A DNA stretch of 32,758 nucleotides from Dethiobacter sp. (lineage in GTDB: Bacteria > Bacillota > Dethiobacteria > Dethiobacterales > Dethiobacteraceae). Each line of letters opens with the position of its first letter. Positions within the stretch are counted from its first letter, which is position 1. Where the stretch lies: positions 1 through 32,758 of the forward strand of contig JAGXRN010000024.1 in assembly GCA_018335875.1 (NCBI GenBank), read 5' to 3'. A model generated the notes under the pieces. It was not told where the DNA came from and ran no database searches. It saw nothing but the letters and a program-made list of their open reading frames with translations. Of the stretch, positions 23,168 to 31,483 are shown one piece after another. The position numbers were made by a program, and so were the translations under genes.

Positions 23168-24898
23168 ATGTTAAAAACAAGGAATTTTATCCTGGTGATT
23201 CTGGCAGTTGTTTTTCTCAGTTCCATTGTTTTTGCCGCCCCGCAGCAGCAGGTGGATTTGCTGCGCGTAGGGGTACACAACGATGAAAACACCCTGACCC
23301 CGTATACATACGTGACGGGCAGTCCCGGCCTGGAGATGGTGTACTTAGTTTATGATGCACTTTTCCAACTTGATAAAGATAATATTCCCCAACCCTGGCT
23401 GGTCGAGGATTATGAGTTAAGTCCGGACAGCCTTGTTTACACCTTCAAACTGGCAGAAGGAGTAAAATGGCATGACGGCGCAGACTTTACAGCCGACGAT
23501 GTCAAGTTTACCTATGACTACCTGGTGGCATACCCGAAATCACGTTTTACAAACCCTGTTAAACGAATACAGAAAATTGAAGTGGTAGATAAGTTGACTG
23601 TAAGGATGACTCTGGCAGTCCCGGATCCAAACTTCTTAATTCAGCCCATAGCGGATCTGCCGATTCTGCCCAAACATTTATGGGAATCTGTTGATAAGCC
23701 AAATGAAGCTGATATCAGAATAGGGACAGGCCCTTATATTCTGGAGGATTATAAATCAGACCAGTATTATAAGTTTGCAGCCAATCCTGATTATTTTAAA
23801 GGCACACCAGTGGCTAAAATACTGATATTCCCCATCATAAAGGACAATACAGCTCTCTTTACCGCACTGAAGTCCTCAGATTTGGACGCCGTGACAAGGC
23901 AATTAACGCCTGAGCTTGTGACTGAATTTGAAAGAATGGACAAGATTGCCCTCTCTAAAGGCGCCGGTTACTCGACCACATTGCTGCAGCTTAACCACGA
24001 GAAGCATCCATTTAATATTAAGGGATTCAGAGAAGCACTGTTTATGGCTGTGGATAGAAACGATATTGTCAACATTGTACTGCTGGGGCAGGCTGTTTTA
24101 GGCAGCCCCGGGTTTATTCACCCTGATTCGCCGTTTTATAACCCTGCCGTTGCAAAGGCAGGCAATAAAAACAAGGCTGTGGAAATACTTGACCAGCTTG
24201 GTTTTAAAGATGTTACCGGCAACGGCTTCAGAGAAGATGCCGACGGCAAGGAGCTTAAGTTAACGATGCTGGTATATGCCAACAATCCAATCCGCATCAG
24301 GGCCGCTGAGCTTCTTACAGAAAGCTTTAAAGGGGTTGGCCTGGATATCACTGTTAAAGCCATGGACATAAACACAGTGGACAGCCTTGTCTGGCCTGAT
24401 TTCGATGTCACCAAGGGCAGAGACTTTGATATGACTATGTGGGGTTGGTCAGCCACCATGCAGCTCTTCCCCTCCAGGTTAGTTGAGTTATTCCACTCCG
24501 ACCTTTCTAAAGCCAACGTGAACATCGGGGCTTTTGGCAATGAGGAGTTCGACAGGCTCGCTGATGAACTGAGGGTAACAATGGATGATGCTGCCAGAAA
24601 AGACCTCATAAACAAGATGCAAGCCATAGTTGCCAATGAGTTTCCCATCATCCCGCTTTATTACGAAAACATAGTTAATGCTTATGATAAAACTGTTTTC
24701 AGCGGGTGGGAGTTCAGAAGCGGCACCGGTATTATTAACAAACTCTCCTTTATTTCTGAAGCAAGCGCTCAACCGCCTGATACCACACCTCCTGCGCCAA
24801 AGGATGACTCAGGCTCTGGTTTAATGCTCTGGTTGTTCCTGGCCGCAGCAGCAGTTGCCGGAGGCTTTTTCTTCCTTAAGCGTGGCAAACAGAGCTAA
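23168..24898 (+). CDS. Dpp/Opp-type ABC transporter substrate-binding protein with C-terminal membrane anchor
   Basis: A 576-aa SBP_bac_5 family protein (cluster C) binding peptides, nickel or related ligands. The signal peptide (residues ~1-23, cleavage after VFA) has no lipobox Cys. The body has family landmarks: LVEDYELSPDSLVYTFKL, GVKWHDGADFTADDVKFTYD, RIGTGPYILEDY and EALFMAVDRNDIVN. A Pro-rich linker (PPDTTPPAPKDDSGSG) leads to a membrane helix LMLWLFLAAAAVAGGFFFL and a basic end. Firmicute binding proteins are usually lipoproteins, so this anchor is unusual. It is followed by two permease and two ATPase genes. Confidence 0.9.
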   Translation: MLKTRNFILVILAVVFLSSIVFAAPQQQVDLLRVGVHNDENTLTPYTYVTGSPGLEMVYLVYDALFQLDKDNIPQPWLVEDYELSPDSLVYTFKLAEGVKWHDGADFTADDVKFTYDYLVAYPKSRFTNPVKRIQKIEVVDKLTVRMTLAVPDPNFLIQPIADLPILPKHLWESVDKPNEADIRIGTGPYILEDYKSDQYYKFAANPDYFKGTPVAKILIFPIIKDNTALFTALKSSDLDAVTRQLTPELVTEFERMDKIALSKGAGYSTTLLQLNHEKHPFNIKGFREALFMAVDRNDIVNIVLLGQAVLGSPGFIHPDSPFYNPAVAKAGNKNKAVEILDQLGFKDVTGNGFREDADGKELKLTMLVYANNPIRIRAAELLTESFKGVGLDITVKAMDINTVDSLVWPDFDVTKGRDFDMTMWGWSATMQLFPSRLVELFHSDLSKANVNIGAFGNEEFDRLADELRVTMDDAARKDLINKMQAIVANEFPIIPLYYENIVNAYDKTVFSGWEFRSGTGIINKLSFISEASAQPPDTTPPAPKDDSGSGLMLWLFLAAAAVAGGFFFLKRGKQS

Positions 24899-24916
24899 AG
24901 TTAAAGGGGATTCTAG

Positions 24917-25885
24917 ATGACTAAATTCCTGGCACAAAAAATAGCGCAATATGCGCTGGTTATCTTTATCACTGTCACTATTAACTTTTTCCTTCCCCGG
25001 CTTATGCCGGGGAATCCCCTTATTTATCTTGCCGGAGAAGATGTGGCTTTTCTGTCAGCCGAGGAAAAGGCTTCTTTGTTGGCGGACTACGGTTTGGATA
25101 AACCTCTTGGCCAGCAGTATATAATTTACTTAAAAAACATTACCACAGGCAACTTTGGATATTCCTATCAGAAAAAAAAGCCTATCGCTGATATTATCAA
25201 AGAGAGGCTGCCCTGGACGCTGCTTTTAACAGGGTCTGCCTTAATTCTTTCTTCTTTGCTGGGTGTTGTTTTTGGCGCGGCGGCAGCGTGGCGCAGAGGT
25301 ACTAAAACCGATGCGGCGCTCTTAATACAATTTATGTTTTTTAACTCCATGCCATCCTTCTGGGTAGGGATGATTCTTGTCGCTGTTTTTGGGGCTACTT
25401 TAAGGTGGTTCCCCATCTACGGCGCTCAACGGGCGTGGATGCCCCTGTCTGGTTGGGCCTACTATAAAGATATCCTGCGGCACCTGGTACTCCCCCTTAC
25501 TACCATGGTACTTATCAGTATACCTTCAACTTTTATGATTATGAGATACTCCATGTTAAATGTGCTGGGTGAGGACTACATCCTGATGGCTAAAGCCAAG
25601 GGCTTACGGGAAAATACCATCAAATACCGCTATGCTGTCAGGAACGCACTGCTGCCGATGGTCACTATCTTTATGCTCCAACTGGGATACATGTTCAGCG
25701 GCGCCACAGTTATTGAAACTGTATTTGCCTATCCCGGCCTTGGGAGATTGATGTTTGAAGCCGTGACAGGGCGGGACTATCCCGTCCTGCAGGCTTCTTT
25801 TCTCATTATTACAGTTGCGGTTGTGTTGGGCAACCTACTGGCCGACTTGCTGTATCCACTTGTAGATCCCAAGGTGAGGAGGTAG
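24917..25885 (+). CDS. dppB: ABC transporter permease (DppB/OppB type)
   Basis: A 322-aa membrane subunit with six predicted helices. Starts FLAQKIAQYALVIFITVTIN, has the extracellular region with LADYGLDKPLGQQY, and the cytoplasmic EAA loop YILMAKAKGLRENTIKYR that docks on the ATPase. It begins 18 nt after the binding protein gene and ends 4 nt before the second permease gene, so the genes form an operon. dppB and oppB types cannot be told apart by sequence here. Confidence 0.92.
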   Translation: MTKFLAQKIAQYALVIFITVTINFFLPRLMPGNPLIYLAGEDVAFLSAEEKASLLADYGLDKPLGQQYIIYLKNITTGNFGYSYQKKKPIADIIKERLPWTLLLTGSALILSSLLGVVFGAAAAWRRGTKTDAALLIQFMFFNSMPSFWVGMILVAVFGATLRWFPIYGAQRAWMPLSGWAYYKDILRHLVLPLTTMVLISIPSTFMIMRYSMLNVLGEDYILMAKAKGLRENTIKYRYAVRNALLPMVTIFMLQLGYMFSGATVIETVFAYPGLGRLMFEAVTGRDYPVLQASFLIITVAVVLGNLLADLLYPLVDPKVRR

Positions 25886-25889
25886 GATT

Positions 25890-26738
25890 ATGACAAGATG
25901 GCCGGAGTTCTGGAAAGTCTTTAAAGAGAAAAAACTGGGTGTCATTGGTGTTATAATTCTTATTTGCTTTATTGCTGTCGCATTATTTGCTCCCCTGATT
26001 GCTCCCTATAATCCAAGTGTACGTGTTTCAACGCCTTTTTTGACTCCCAGCTCTCAGCATTTGTTGGGGACTAATGATATTGGCAACGATATTTTAAGCG
26101 AACTTATATACGGTACCAGGATATCTTTATTAATAGGTGTCATTGCAGCATTTATTAGCATCAGCATTGGCTTGCTTGTCGGCCTGGTGGCCGGATATTA
26201 CGGCGGGTTAACAGATGCATTGCTTATGCGCATAGTTGACCTCATTCTTGTTATTCCCTTCCTCCCTTTGATGATTGTATTGTCTGCCTATTTAGGGCCG
26301 AGCTTTTGGAATATTATTATTGTTATCGGTATTCTTAGCTGGGTGAGGCCGGCTAGGGTGATTCGTTCCCAGGTGCTGACTCTCAAAACCAAGACTTTTG
26401 TGGAGAGCGCAAGGTCTCTTGGAGCAACAAACAGCCGTCTTTTATTTACCCACATAATGCCCGGGGTGATCCCCCTTGCGCTGGCACAGTTTGTCCTTGC
26501 CTCCAGTTATGCCATACTGGTTGAAGCCTCCCTTAGCTTCCTGGGGCTTGGCGACCCCTTTCAAAAGAGCTGGGGGACGATATTATACTATGCCCAGGCC
26601 CGCGGCGCCTTTCTCACGTCTGCCTGGGTGTGGTGGATTCTGCCTCCCGGACTTCTTACCACAATTTTGGTTTTAGGGTTTACTTTCACGGGGTACTCCC
26701 TGGAGGAAATCCTTAATCCAAGGCTGAGGGGGCGATAA
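25890..26738 (+). CDS. dppC: ABC transporter permease (DppC/OppC type)
   Basis: A 282-aa second permease. The N-terminal amphipathic stretch and helix (KEKKLGVIGVIILICFIAVA) are followed by the OppC-type region PFLTPSSQHLLGTNDIGNDI and the EAA loop FVESARSLGATNSRLLFTH. GGAGG is well spaced before the ATG. It pairs with the preceding permease to form the channel. Confidence 0.93.
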   Translation: MTRWPEFWKVFKEKKLGVIGVIILICFIAVALFAPLIAPYNPSVRVSTPFLTPSSQHLLGTNDIGNDILSELIYGTRISLLIGVIAAFISISIGLLVGLVAGYYGGLTDALLMRIVDLILVIPFLPLMIVLSAYLGPSFWNIIIVIGILSWVRPARVIRSQVLTLKTKTFVESARSLGATNSRLLFTHIMPGVIPLALAQFVLASSYAILVEASLSFLGLGDPFQKSWGTILYYAQARGAFLTSAWVWWILPPGLLTTILVLGFTFTGYSLEEILNPRLRGR

Positions 26739-26740
26739 GT

Positions 26741-27706
26741 ATGTCCTTGTTAGAAGTTAAGGAGTTGTCAGCCAGTTTTTATACAAAAGAAGGCAGGGTC
26801 AAAGCTGTAGAGCAGGTTAGCTTTTGCCTTGAGAAAGGCGAAATGCTGGGGCTTATTGGTGAGTCAGGTTGCGGAAAGTCTACCCTGGGGCTTTCGCTGC
26901 TGCGGTTAATTGAAAAGCCCGGCAGAATTGACGCGGGCAATATTATGATTGACGGTGTAGACATTGTACAGCTTAAACAGGAAGCCATGCGCAAAGTTCG
27001 CTGGAAGACCATCTCAATGATCCCTCAAAGCGCCATGAGCGCACTGAACCCCACAGCCCCTATCGGCAAACAAATTCTGGAGGCCATAGAGCTTCATATG
27101 CCCGAAATAAAAAAGCAGCAAGCCATAAAAAAAGTGAAAGAACTGCTGGAATGGGTGGGCATTGACGGAGACAGGTGGCTGCATTACCCCCATGAGTTCA
27201 GCGGGGGGATGAAGCAGCGCGTTGCCATTGCCATGGCCTTAGCCTGTGACCCCAAGGTGGTTATTTCTGATGAAGCTACTACCGGGCTTGATGTTTTAAC
27301 GCAGGCACAGGTTATTCATTTGATAAAAAGACTGCAGGCAGAACTGGGTTTGAGCATACTGGTTATTTCTCACGATTTGGCCATGGTAACTGCTATCTGT
27401 GAGCGGATAGCTGTTATGTATGCAGGCCACCTGGTGGAAATAGGCCCGACGCAAAAAATATTATGCAACCCCCTTCATCCGTATACAAGGGGCCTGCTGT
27501 CATCTAACATCTCTTTGGACAGCGACGGGGCGCGTACATCAATACCAGGCAGCGTGCCCAGACTCATTAATCCTCCGCCGGGATGCCATTTTCATCCCCG
27601 CTGCAGCCAGGGAAAGGATATCTGTAAAGTATCCATACCCCGGCTGAGGCCGGTTAAAGATAATGAGCACCAGGTTGCATGTTTCTTTTATGAGGAGGGG
27701 TTCTAA
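26741..27706 (+). CDS. dppD: ABC transporter ATP-binding protein (DppD/OppD type)
   Basis: A 321-aa ATPase. Walker A GESGCGKST, signature FSGGMKQR, Walker B VVISDEATTGLD and switch His in VISHDLAM are intact. The C-terminal oligopeptide-transporter extension CHFHPRCSQGKDIC, with Cys spacing typical of the 4Fe-4S-binding tail of Dpp/Opp ATPases, is present. It starts 2 nt after dppC and its stop overlaps the next start by 1 nt. Confidence 0.94.
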   Translation: MSLLEVKELSASFYTKEGRVKAVEQVSFCLEKGEMLGLIGESGCGKSTLGLSLLRLIEKPGRIDAGNIMIDGVDIVQLKQEAMRKVRWKTISMIPQSAMSALNPTAPIGKQILEAIELHMPEIKKQQAIKKVKELLEWVGIDGDRWLHYPHEFSGGMKQRVAIAMALACDPKVVISDEATTGLDVLTQAQVIHLIKRLQAELGLSILVISHDLAMVTAICERIAVMYAGHLVEIGPTQKILCNPLHPYTRGLLSSNISLDSDGARTSIPGSVPRLINPPPGCHFHPRCSQGKDICKVSIPRLRPVKDNEHQVACFFYEEGF

Positions 27707-28677
27707 TGTCTGATGTACTTTTTGAAGTAAAAGACCTGGTAATGGCTTTTCACGGAAATTTTAATATCTTTAAAAGAAAGCGTAGAATTATCTATGCAGT
27801 AAATAAAGTCAGCTTTACTATTCACAAAGGGGAAATTGTGGGCTTAATCGGGGAATCCGGCTGCGGCAAAACAACCACTGCACGACTCTTGACGAGGCTG
27901 CTCAAAGAAACATCGGGGGATGTTTATTTTGACGGCACCAATCTTTGTAAATTGACTGATACTAAGCTGCGCTCTTTCAGGAAAAGTTTTCAGATGGTAT
28001 TCCAGGATCCTTACGAATCAATCAATCCAAATATGAGGATTGTGGATATAATCGGGGAACCACTTGTAATTCACGGTGAGTCAAAAGATAAGGGTGCTAT
28101 GCGCCAAAGAGTTGTAACAGCCTTAGAAAGTGTGGACCTGACACCTGCCGAAGATTTTCTCTACCGCTATCCTCACCAGTTAAGCGGCGGGCAGCGGCAA
28201 AGAGTGGTTATCGCCAGGAGCCTGATACTGAAGCCTCGTTTTATTGCTGCTGACGAACCCACATCCATGCTCGATGTTTCAGTAAGGGCGGGGATATTAA
28301 ACCTCCTCCTGCAAATGAAAGAACGCCTGAACTTAACAATGCTTTTTATAACTCACGATCTTTCCACCGCAAGATACATGTGCGACAGAATAGGGGTTAT
28401 GTACAAAGGGCGCTTGGTGGAAATCGGACCGACGAATCAGATTATCTCTAATCCGGCTCATCCCTATACCAAGGCTTTGGTATCCGTGGTGAAAGACTTA
28501 ACTGAATTTATTCAGGAAAGAGAAAATATAATCAAAGATGGGCAGGTAAACTCATATACTCTTGAAGAGGGTTGTATCTTTCAGGAAAGATGTGTTCAAT
28601 GCAGCCCCCACTGCATGTGTGTAGAACCGCCCCTGCGTGAGATTACAGACAAACACTTTGTAGCGTGCCGCTGCTAG
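27706..28677 (+). CDS. dppF: ABC transporter ATP-binding protein (DppF/OppF type)
   Basis: A 323-aa ATPase with Walker A GESGCGKTT, Q-loop FQMVFQDPYESINPN, signature LSGGQRQR, Walker B FIAADEPTSMLD and switch ITHDLST. The C-terminal tail has many Cys (GCIFQERCVQCSPHCMC), consistent with the Fe-S tail of this subgroup. It completes a full importer: one binding protein, two permeases, two ATPases. The sulfite-reductase-like gene follows after 12 nt. Confidence 0.94.
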   Translation: MSDVLFEVKDLVMAFHGNFNIFKRKRRIIYAVNKVSFTIHKGEIVGLIGESGCGKTTTARLLTRLLKETSGDVYFDGTNLCKLTDTKLRSFRKSFQMVFQDPYESINPNMRIVDIIGEPLVIHGESKDKGAMRQRVVTALESVDLTPAEDFLYRYPHQLSGGQRQRVVIARSLILKPRFIAADEPTSMLDVSVRAGILNLLLQMKERLNLTMLFITHDLSTARYMCDRIGVMYKGRLVEIGPTNQIISNPAHPYTKALVSVVKDLTEFIQERENIIKDGQVNSYTLEEGCIFQERCVQCSPHCMCVEPPLREITDKHFVACRC

Positions 28678-28689
28678 AGAGAAGGGACA

Positions 28690-29334
28690 ATGATGGTATT
28701 AAAAGCTGAGACCAATATTAACATTAGATTTATACCCCGTGAACCAGGGATTTTTACGCCTTCCCAGGTCAAAGTCCTGGCAGACATAATGTCACAGGAC
28801 GGTGCAGCCTCTTTGCGACTCGTCCTGGATTTGCCATTATCGGTTTCCGTTATTCCTGAGCTCGCGGACAGCGTACGGGAAAAACTGGCCTTGGCAGGTT
28901 TTTTGCTTGTACCTGAGGGCAGCTGTATTAAGGATGTCAAGATATGCCCCCATTGCGACCACGGTACCGGTGCATACCGAACTGTAGGCAGAATGCTTAA
29001 TGAAGAGCTGATGGGAAAAGAAACACCTGCTCCTGTGAGGGTAAGTGTGAGCGGGTGCGGTTGCAGGTGTGCAATGTCGCTGCTGCAGGATATAGGCCTG
29101 GTTGCAGAACCGGGTGGTTACAGTGTTTATATCGGCGGCAATCCTTACGGTAAACCGGTTGTGGGAGAAAAAGTGGCGGAAGGCCTGCCGGATGACAAGG
29201 TGGTGCCGGCCCTGGGGGCGATCCTGTCTGTTTACAGTTCTCAACGGGGTAGAATGAAGTATTTACATCAGGTAGTTAAAAGCATCGGAAGCATTCCGTT
29301 TGCGCAGGCAATTGAGGAATCTTGTGCAGGCTGA
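28690..29334 (+). CDS. Compact nitrite/sulfite-reductase-like siroheme/4Fe-4S protein
   Basis: A 214-aa protein resembling a single nitrite/sulfite reductase unit: N-terminal ferredoxin-like repeat (FTPSQVKVLADIMSQDGA), then DVKICPHCDHGTGAYRT with C86 and C89, and VSVSGCGCRCAMSLLQDIGL with C123, C125 and C127. C123-x3-C127 matches the siroheme/4Fe-4S signature, while the first pair is C-x2-C instead of the usual C-x5-C. Size is like the ~220-aa low-molecular-weight sulfite reductases of anaerobes. It lies 12 nt after dppF at the end of the operon, which is unusual company. Cofactor and activity are inferred. Confidence 0.75.
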   Translation: MMVLKAETNINIRFIPREPGIFTPSQVKVLADIMSQDGAASLRLVLDLPLSVSVIPELADSVREKLALAGFLLVPEGSCIKDVKICPHCDHGTGAYRTVGRMLNEELMGKETPAPVRVSVSGCGCRCAMSLLQDIGLVAEPGGYSVYIGGNPYGKPVVGEKVAEGLPDDKVVPALGAILSVYSSQRGRMKYLHQVVKSIGSIPFAQAIEESCAG

Positions 29335-29345
29335 TAATTAAATTA

Positions 29346-29378
29346 GAAAAGCCGGAAGCGTGTGACTTCCGGCTTTTC
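29346..29378. terminator. Shared terminator of the ABC operon and the nitronate monooxygenase gene
   Basis: A perfect 13-bp stem GAAAAGCCGGAAG/CTTCCGGCTTTTC with a 7-nt loop. T-rich sequence is embedded on both sides, so it can act in both directions between convergent genes. Confidence 0.88.
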
Positions 29379-29384
29379 TTGTTA

Positions 29385-30497
29385 CTATGCCAGGAACTTG
29401 GTCTGAACGCTCCTGAGAATATCTTCAGCTTCTTTGACAATTCCCTGCACCATATCGTTAACTTTGGGCATATCGTTGACGCGCTGTGCAGATTCGCCGG
29501 CGGCGAGCAGGGCTTTTTCTTTGTTGCCCTCGTACACGGCGTTGATGGATTCATGCTCAAACTCGATTAAAGACATATCCATGGTGGTGTAGTCATCGGG
29601 AACGCCAAGGAACACGCCCGGAGATTTCAGCAGCGTGTTGCGCGCATGCTCTTCGCTGCGTGGTGTTTTAAGCCAGCGTGCAGGCCCGACAAAGCCGCGG
29701 GCCACCAGAGTCCCACGGTCCCCAGCCGCCACGACTCCTTCTTTCCACATGGGATGAAAATCGCTTTCCTCGGTAGCCAGGAACCTTGTTCCCATCTGGG
29801 CTCCGTCTGCACCCAAAGTAAGGGCTGCAGCCAGTGTTTTGCCGTCGCAGAATCCGCCGGCACCCACGACAAGCGTTTTTTCATCGGAAACAGCGTCGAC
29901 CACGGCGGGGAGCAGTATCATGGAGTGGACCGGTTCCCAGGCAGTGTGGAAACCTCCTTCGTGTCCTGAGGCCACAATCACGTCGACTCCGGCTTTCTTG
30001 CAGCGCAGAGCTGCTTTGACAGACGGCATAACGTGCATCCAGACCAGGTCGGTCTTTTTGATTACGTCTGTCCAGGGGAGGGGGTCGCCGGCAGATGTAA
30101 CGAGAACCTTAAAACGCTTCTTCATTTCCGGGTCCTCTGCGCGGGCTTTAAGCATTGCTTTGATAACCACTTCGGCTACTTCTTTCATCTCAGCCGACAC
30201 CATTACATTGACGCCAAAGATACCCTGCGATTGCCGTGTCAGGTCTAAAGTAGTCTGAAAGATAGTCCTTAAAATGGTTTCATGGTCATTCTCGGGATCG
30301 GCGCCGCCGGTCCGGCAGAAATAATCGAAGATTTCCTTTCGTGTGCCGCCGGAGGCGATGCCGCTTGAACTGATCAGGCCCAGCACGCCGGCATTTGAAG
30401 ATGCCGCACATAATTTATTGGTGCCAAAAGGCCCCATTCCTGCCTGGATGATAGGATACTTGATTCCAACAAGGTCACAAAGTCTTGATTTAATCAT
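29385..30497 (-). CDS. Nitronate monooxygenase / FabK-like flavoprotein
   Basis: About 370 aa, an FMN TIM-barrel enzyme of the 2-nitropropane dioxygenase family. Signatures: GIKYPIIQAGMGPFG at the N-terminus, GVNVMVS, DVIVASGHEGGFHTAWEP with the active-site His region, VVGAGGFCDGKTLAAALTLG phosphate loop, and GAQMGTRFLATEES. Members oxidise nitronates or reduce enoyl-ACP; these are hard to separate, but no fatty-acid genes are adjacent. ATG 30497 is chosen because AAGGA is properly spaced; TTG 30503 is too close. It has its own promoter. Confidence 0.88.
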   Translation of the reverse strand: MIKSRLCDLVGIKYPIIQAGMGPFGTNKLCAASSNAGVLGLISSSGIASGGTRKEIFDYFCRTGGADPENDHETILRTIFQTTLDLTRQSQGIFGVNVMVSAEMKEVAEVVIKAMLKARAEDPEMKKRFKVLVTSAGDPLPWTDVIKKTDLVWMHVMPSVKAALRCKKAGVDVIVASGHEGGFHTAWEPVHSMILLPAVVDAVSDEKTLVVGAGGFCDGKTLAAALTLGADGAQMGTRFLATEESDFHPMWKEGVVAAGDRGTLVARGFVGPARWLKTPRSEEHARNTLLKSPGVFLGVPDDYTTMDMSLIEFEHESINAVYEGNKEKALLAAGESAQRVNDMPKVNDMVQGIVKEAEDILRSVQTKFLA

Positions 30498-30544
30498 AAG
30501 CAATTCCTTTCTTTTTCTGTTTTGTTTAAACTTTTCATATGTTA

Positions 30545-30573
30545 AGAATAGAATAAACCGGATTTTCTGTCAA
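30545..30573 (-). promoter_or_regulatory. Promoter of the nitronate monooxygenase gene
   Basis: Minus strand TTGACA (30573-30568), 17-nt spacer, TATTCT (30550-30545), about 48 nt before the start codon. Confidence 0.7.
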
Positions 30574-30600
30574 TAAAAACCGTGATATTTTAAAGAAATA

Positions 30601-31350
30601 AACGAAGCGAGAAAACAGCATACCTCTTTTAGCAGACTTTCTGCGGTTGAAGCGGAACACGTATTCATCCAGGTAGGCCTGCAGGTGTACTTCCTGTACC
30701 GCACCCTGGTGTGTACCGAACAGCCAGCGCTTTAAAATGATACAATCATGTGAACGTGCGGCAACAAATTCTTCTCGTCTGCGACTTCGAACTTTTTCGG
30801 CACAACATGCTGATAACCGATTTCGTCAATTGAAGCGTAGCTGCTCCAGCCGTCAGTGACGACCGTGCAACCCGGTTCGACATTTTCTTTGATGAAGCCC
30901 TGAAGCGACTCTTTTGATGCATCCGGTACAACTTTCATACGAACGCGCCCCAGCTGGTTTTTTCCCTCAAGAAGCTCAACCGCAATAACCACAAGGGTTT
31001 TGTTTTCTGTGCCGCGCCCGCGCTTACCGTCATTTTCTTGCCCGCCGATGAAGGTTTCATCAACTTCAACGACCCCAGATAATTTCGTTCACCCACCAAA
31101 TTGCTGTGAACCAATTCCTCAGGGGCCTTCGTGTGTCCTGAAAAATCGTCCCGGCGATAACCGATGTCTGGTGGCCGCATCTCGAACACTCATATAGATT
31201 TTCACCTTTTGGCCATGCCTTTCCAGGTTCCTTGCACTTTGGGCAGACAAAGCCATCGGGTCACCTCAGCTGATAAAGGTAGCCCCGGCACTGCTTTTCG
31301 GTCATGAACCTCTTGATAAATTCATCGAATGTCATTGGATACTCTTTCAT
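30601..31350 (-). pseudogene. IS1595-family transposase relic
   Basis: Reading the minus strand from an ATG at 31350: MTFDEFIKRFMTEKQCRGYL, then an in-frame TGA, then the zinc ribbon FVCPKCKEPGKAWPKGE and YECSRCGHQTSVIAGTIFQD, the DDE core VVTDGWSSYASIDEIGYQHV, and the C-terminal LQAYLDEYVFRFNRRKS in another frame. The pieces are in the right order for an IS1595-type transposase (~300 aa) but are split by a stop and at least two frameshifts. Inactive. Terminal repeats were not identified with confidence. Confidence 0.78.
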
Positions 31351-31355
31351 ACCTC

Positions 31356-31400
31356 ATAGTCTACATGTTGATAGTCTACATGTTGATAGTCTACATGTTG
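31356..31400. repeat. Three perfect 15-bp tandem repeats
   Basis: ATAGTCTACATGTTG occurs three times without a gap (31356-31370, 31371-31385, 31386-31400), immediately upstream of the IS1595 relic's start codon. Confidence 0.95.
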
Positions 31401-31483
31401 TGGGTACCGTATTCAAGTGGATAGCCAGTATGCTAAATAACAGATTGTCTTATACCTGATTAAGTGATATTATTGAATTCCAC

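Noticed and set aside
31356..31400. CRISPR array
   Set aside because: The 15-bp units are directly adjacent with no spacers and no cas genes nearby.
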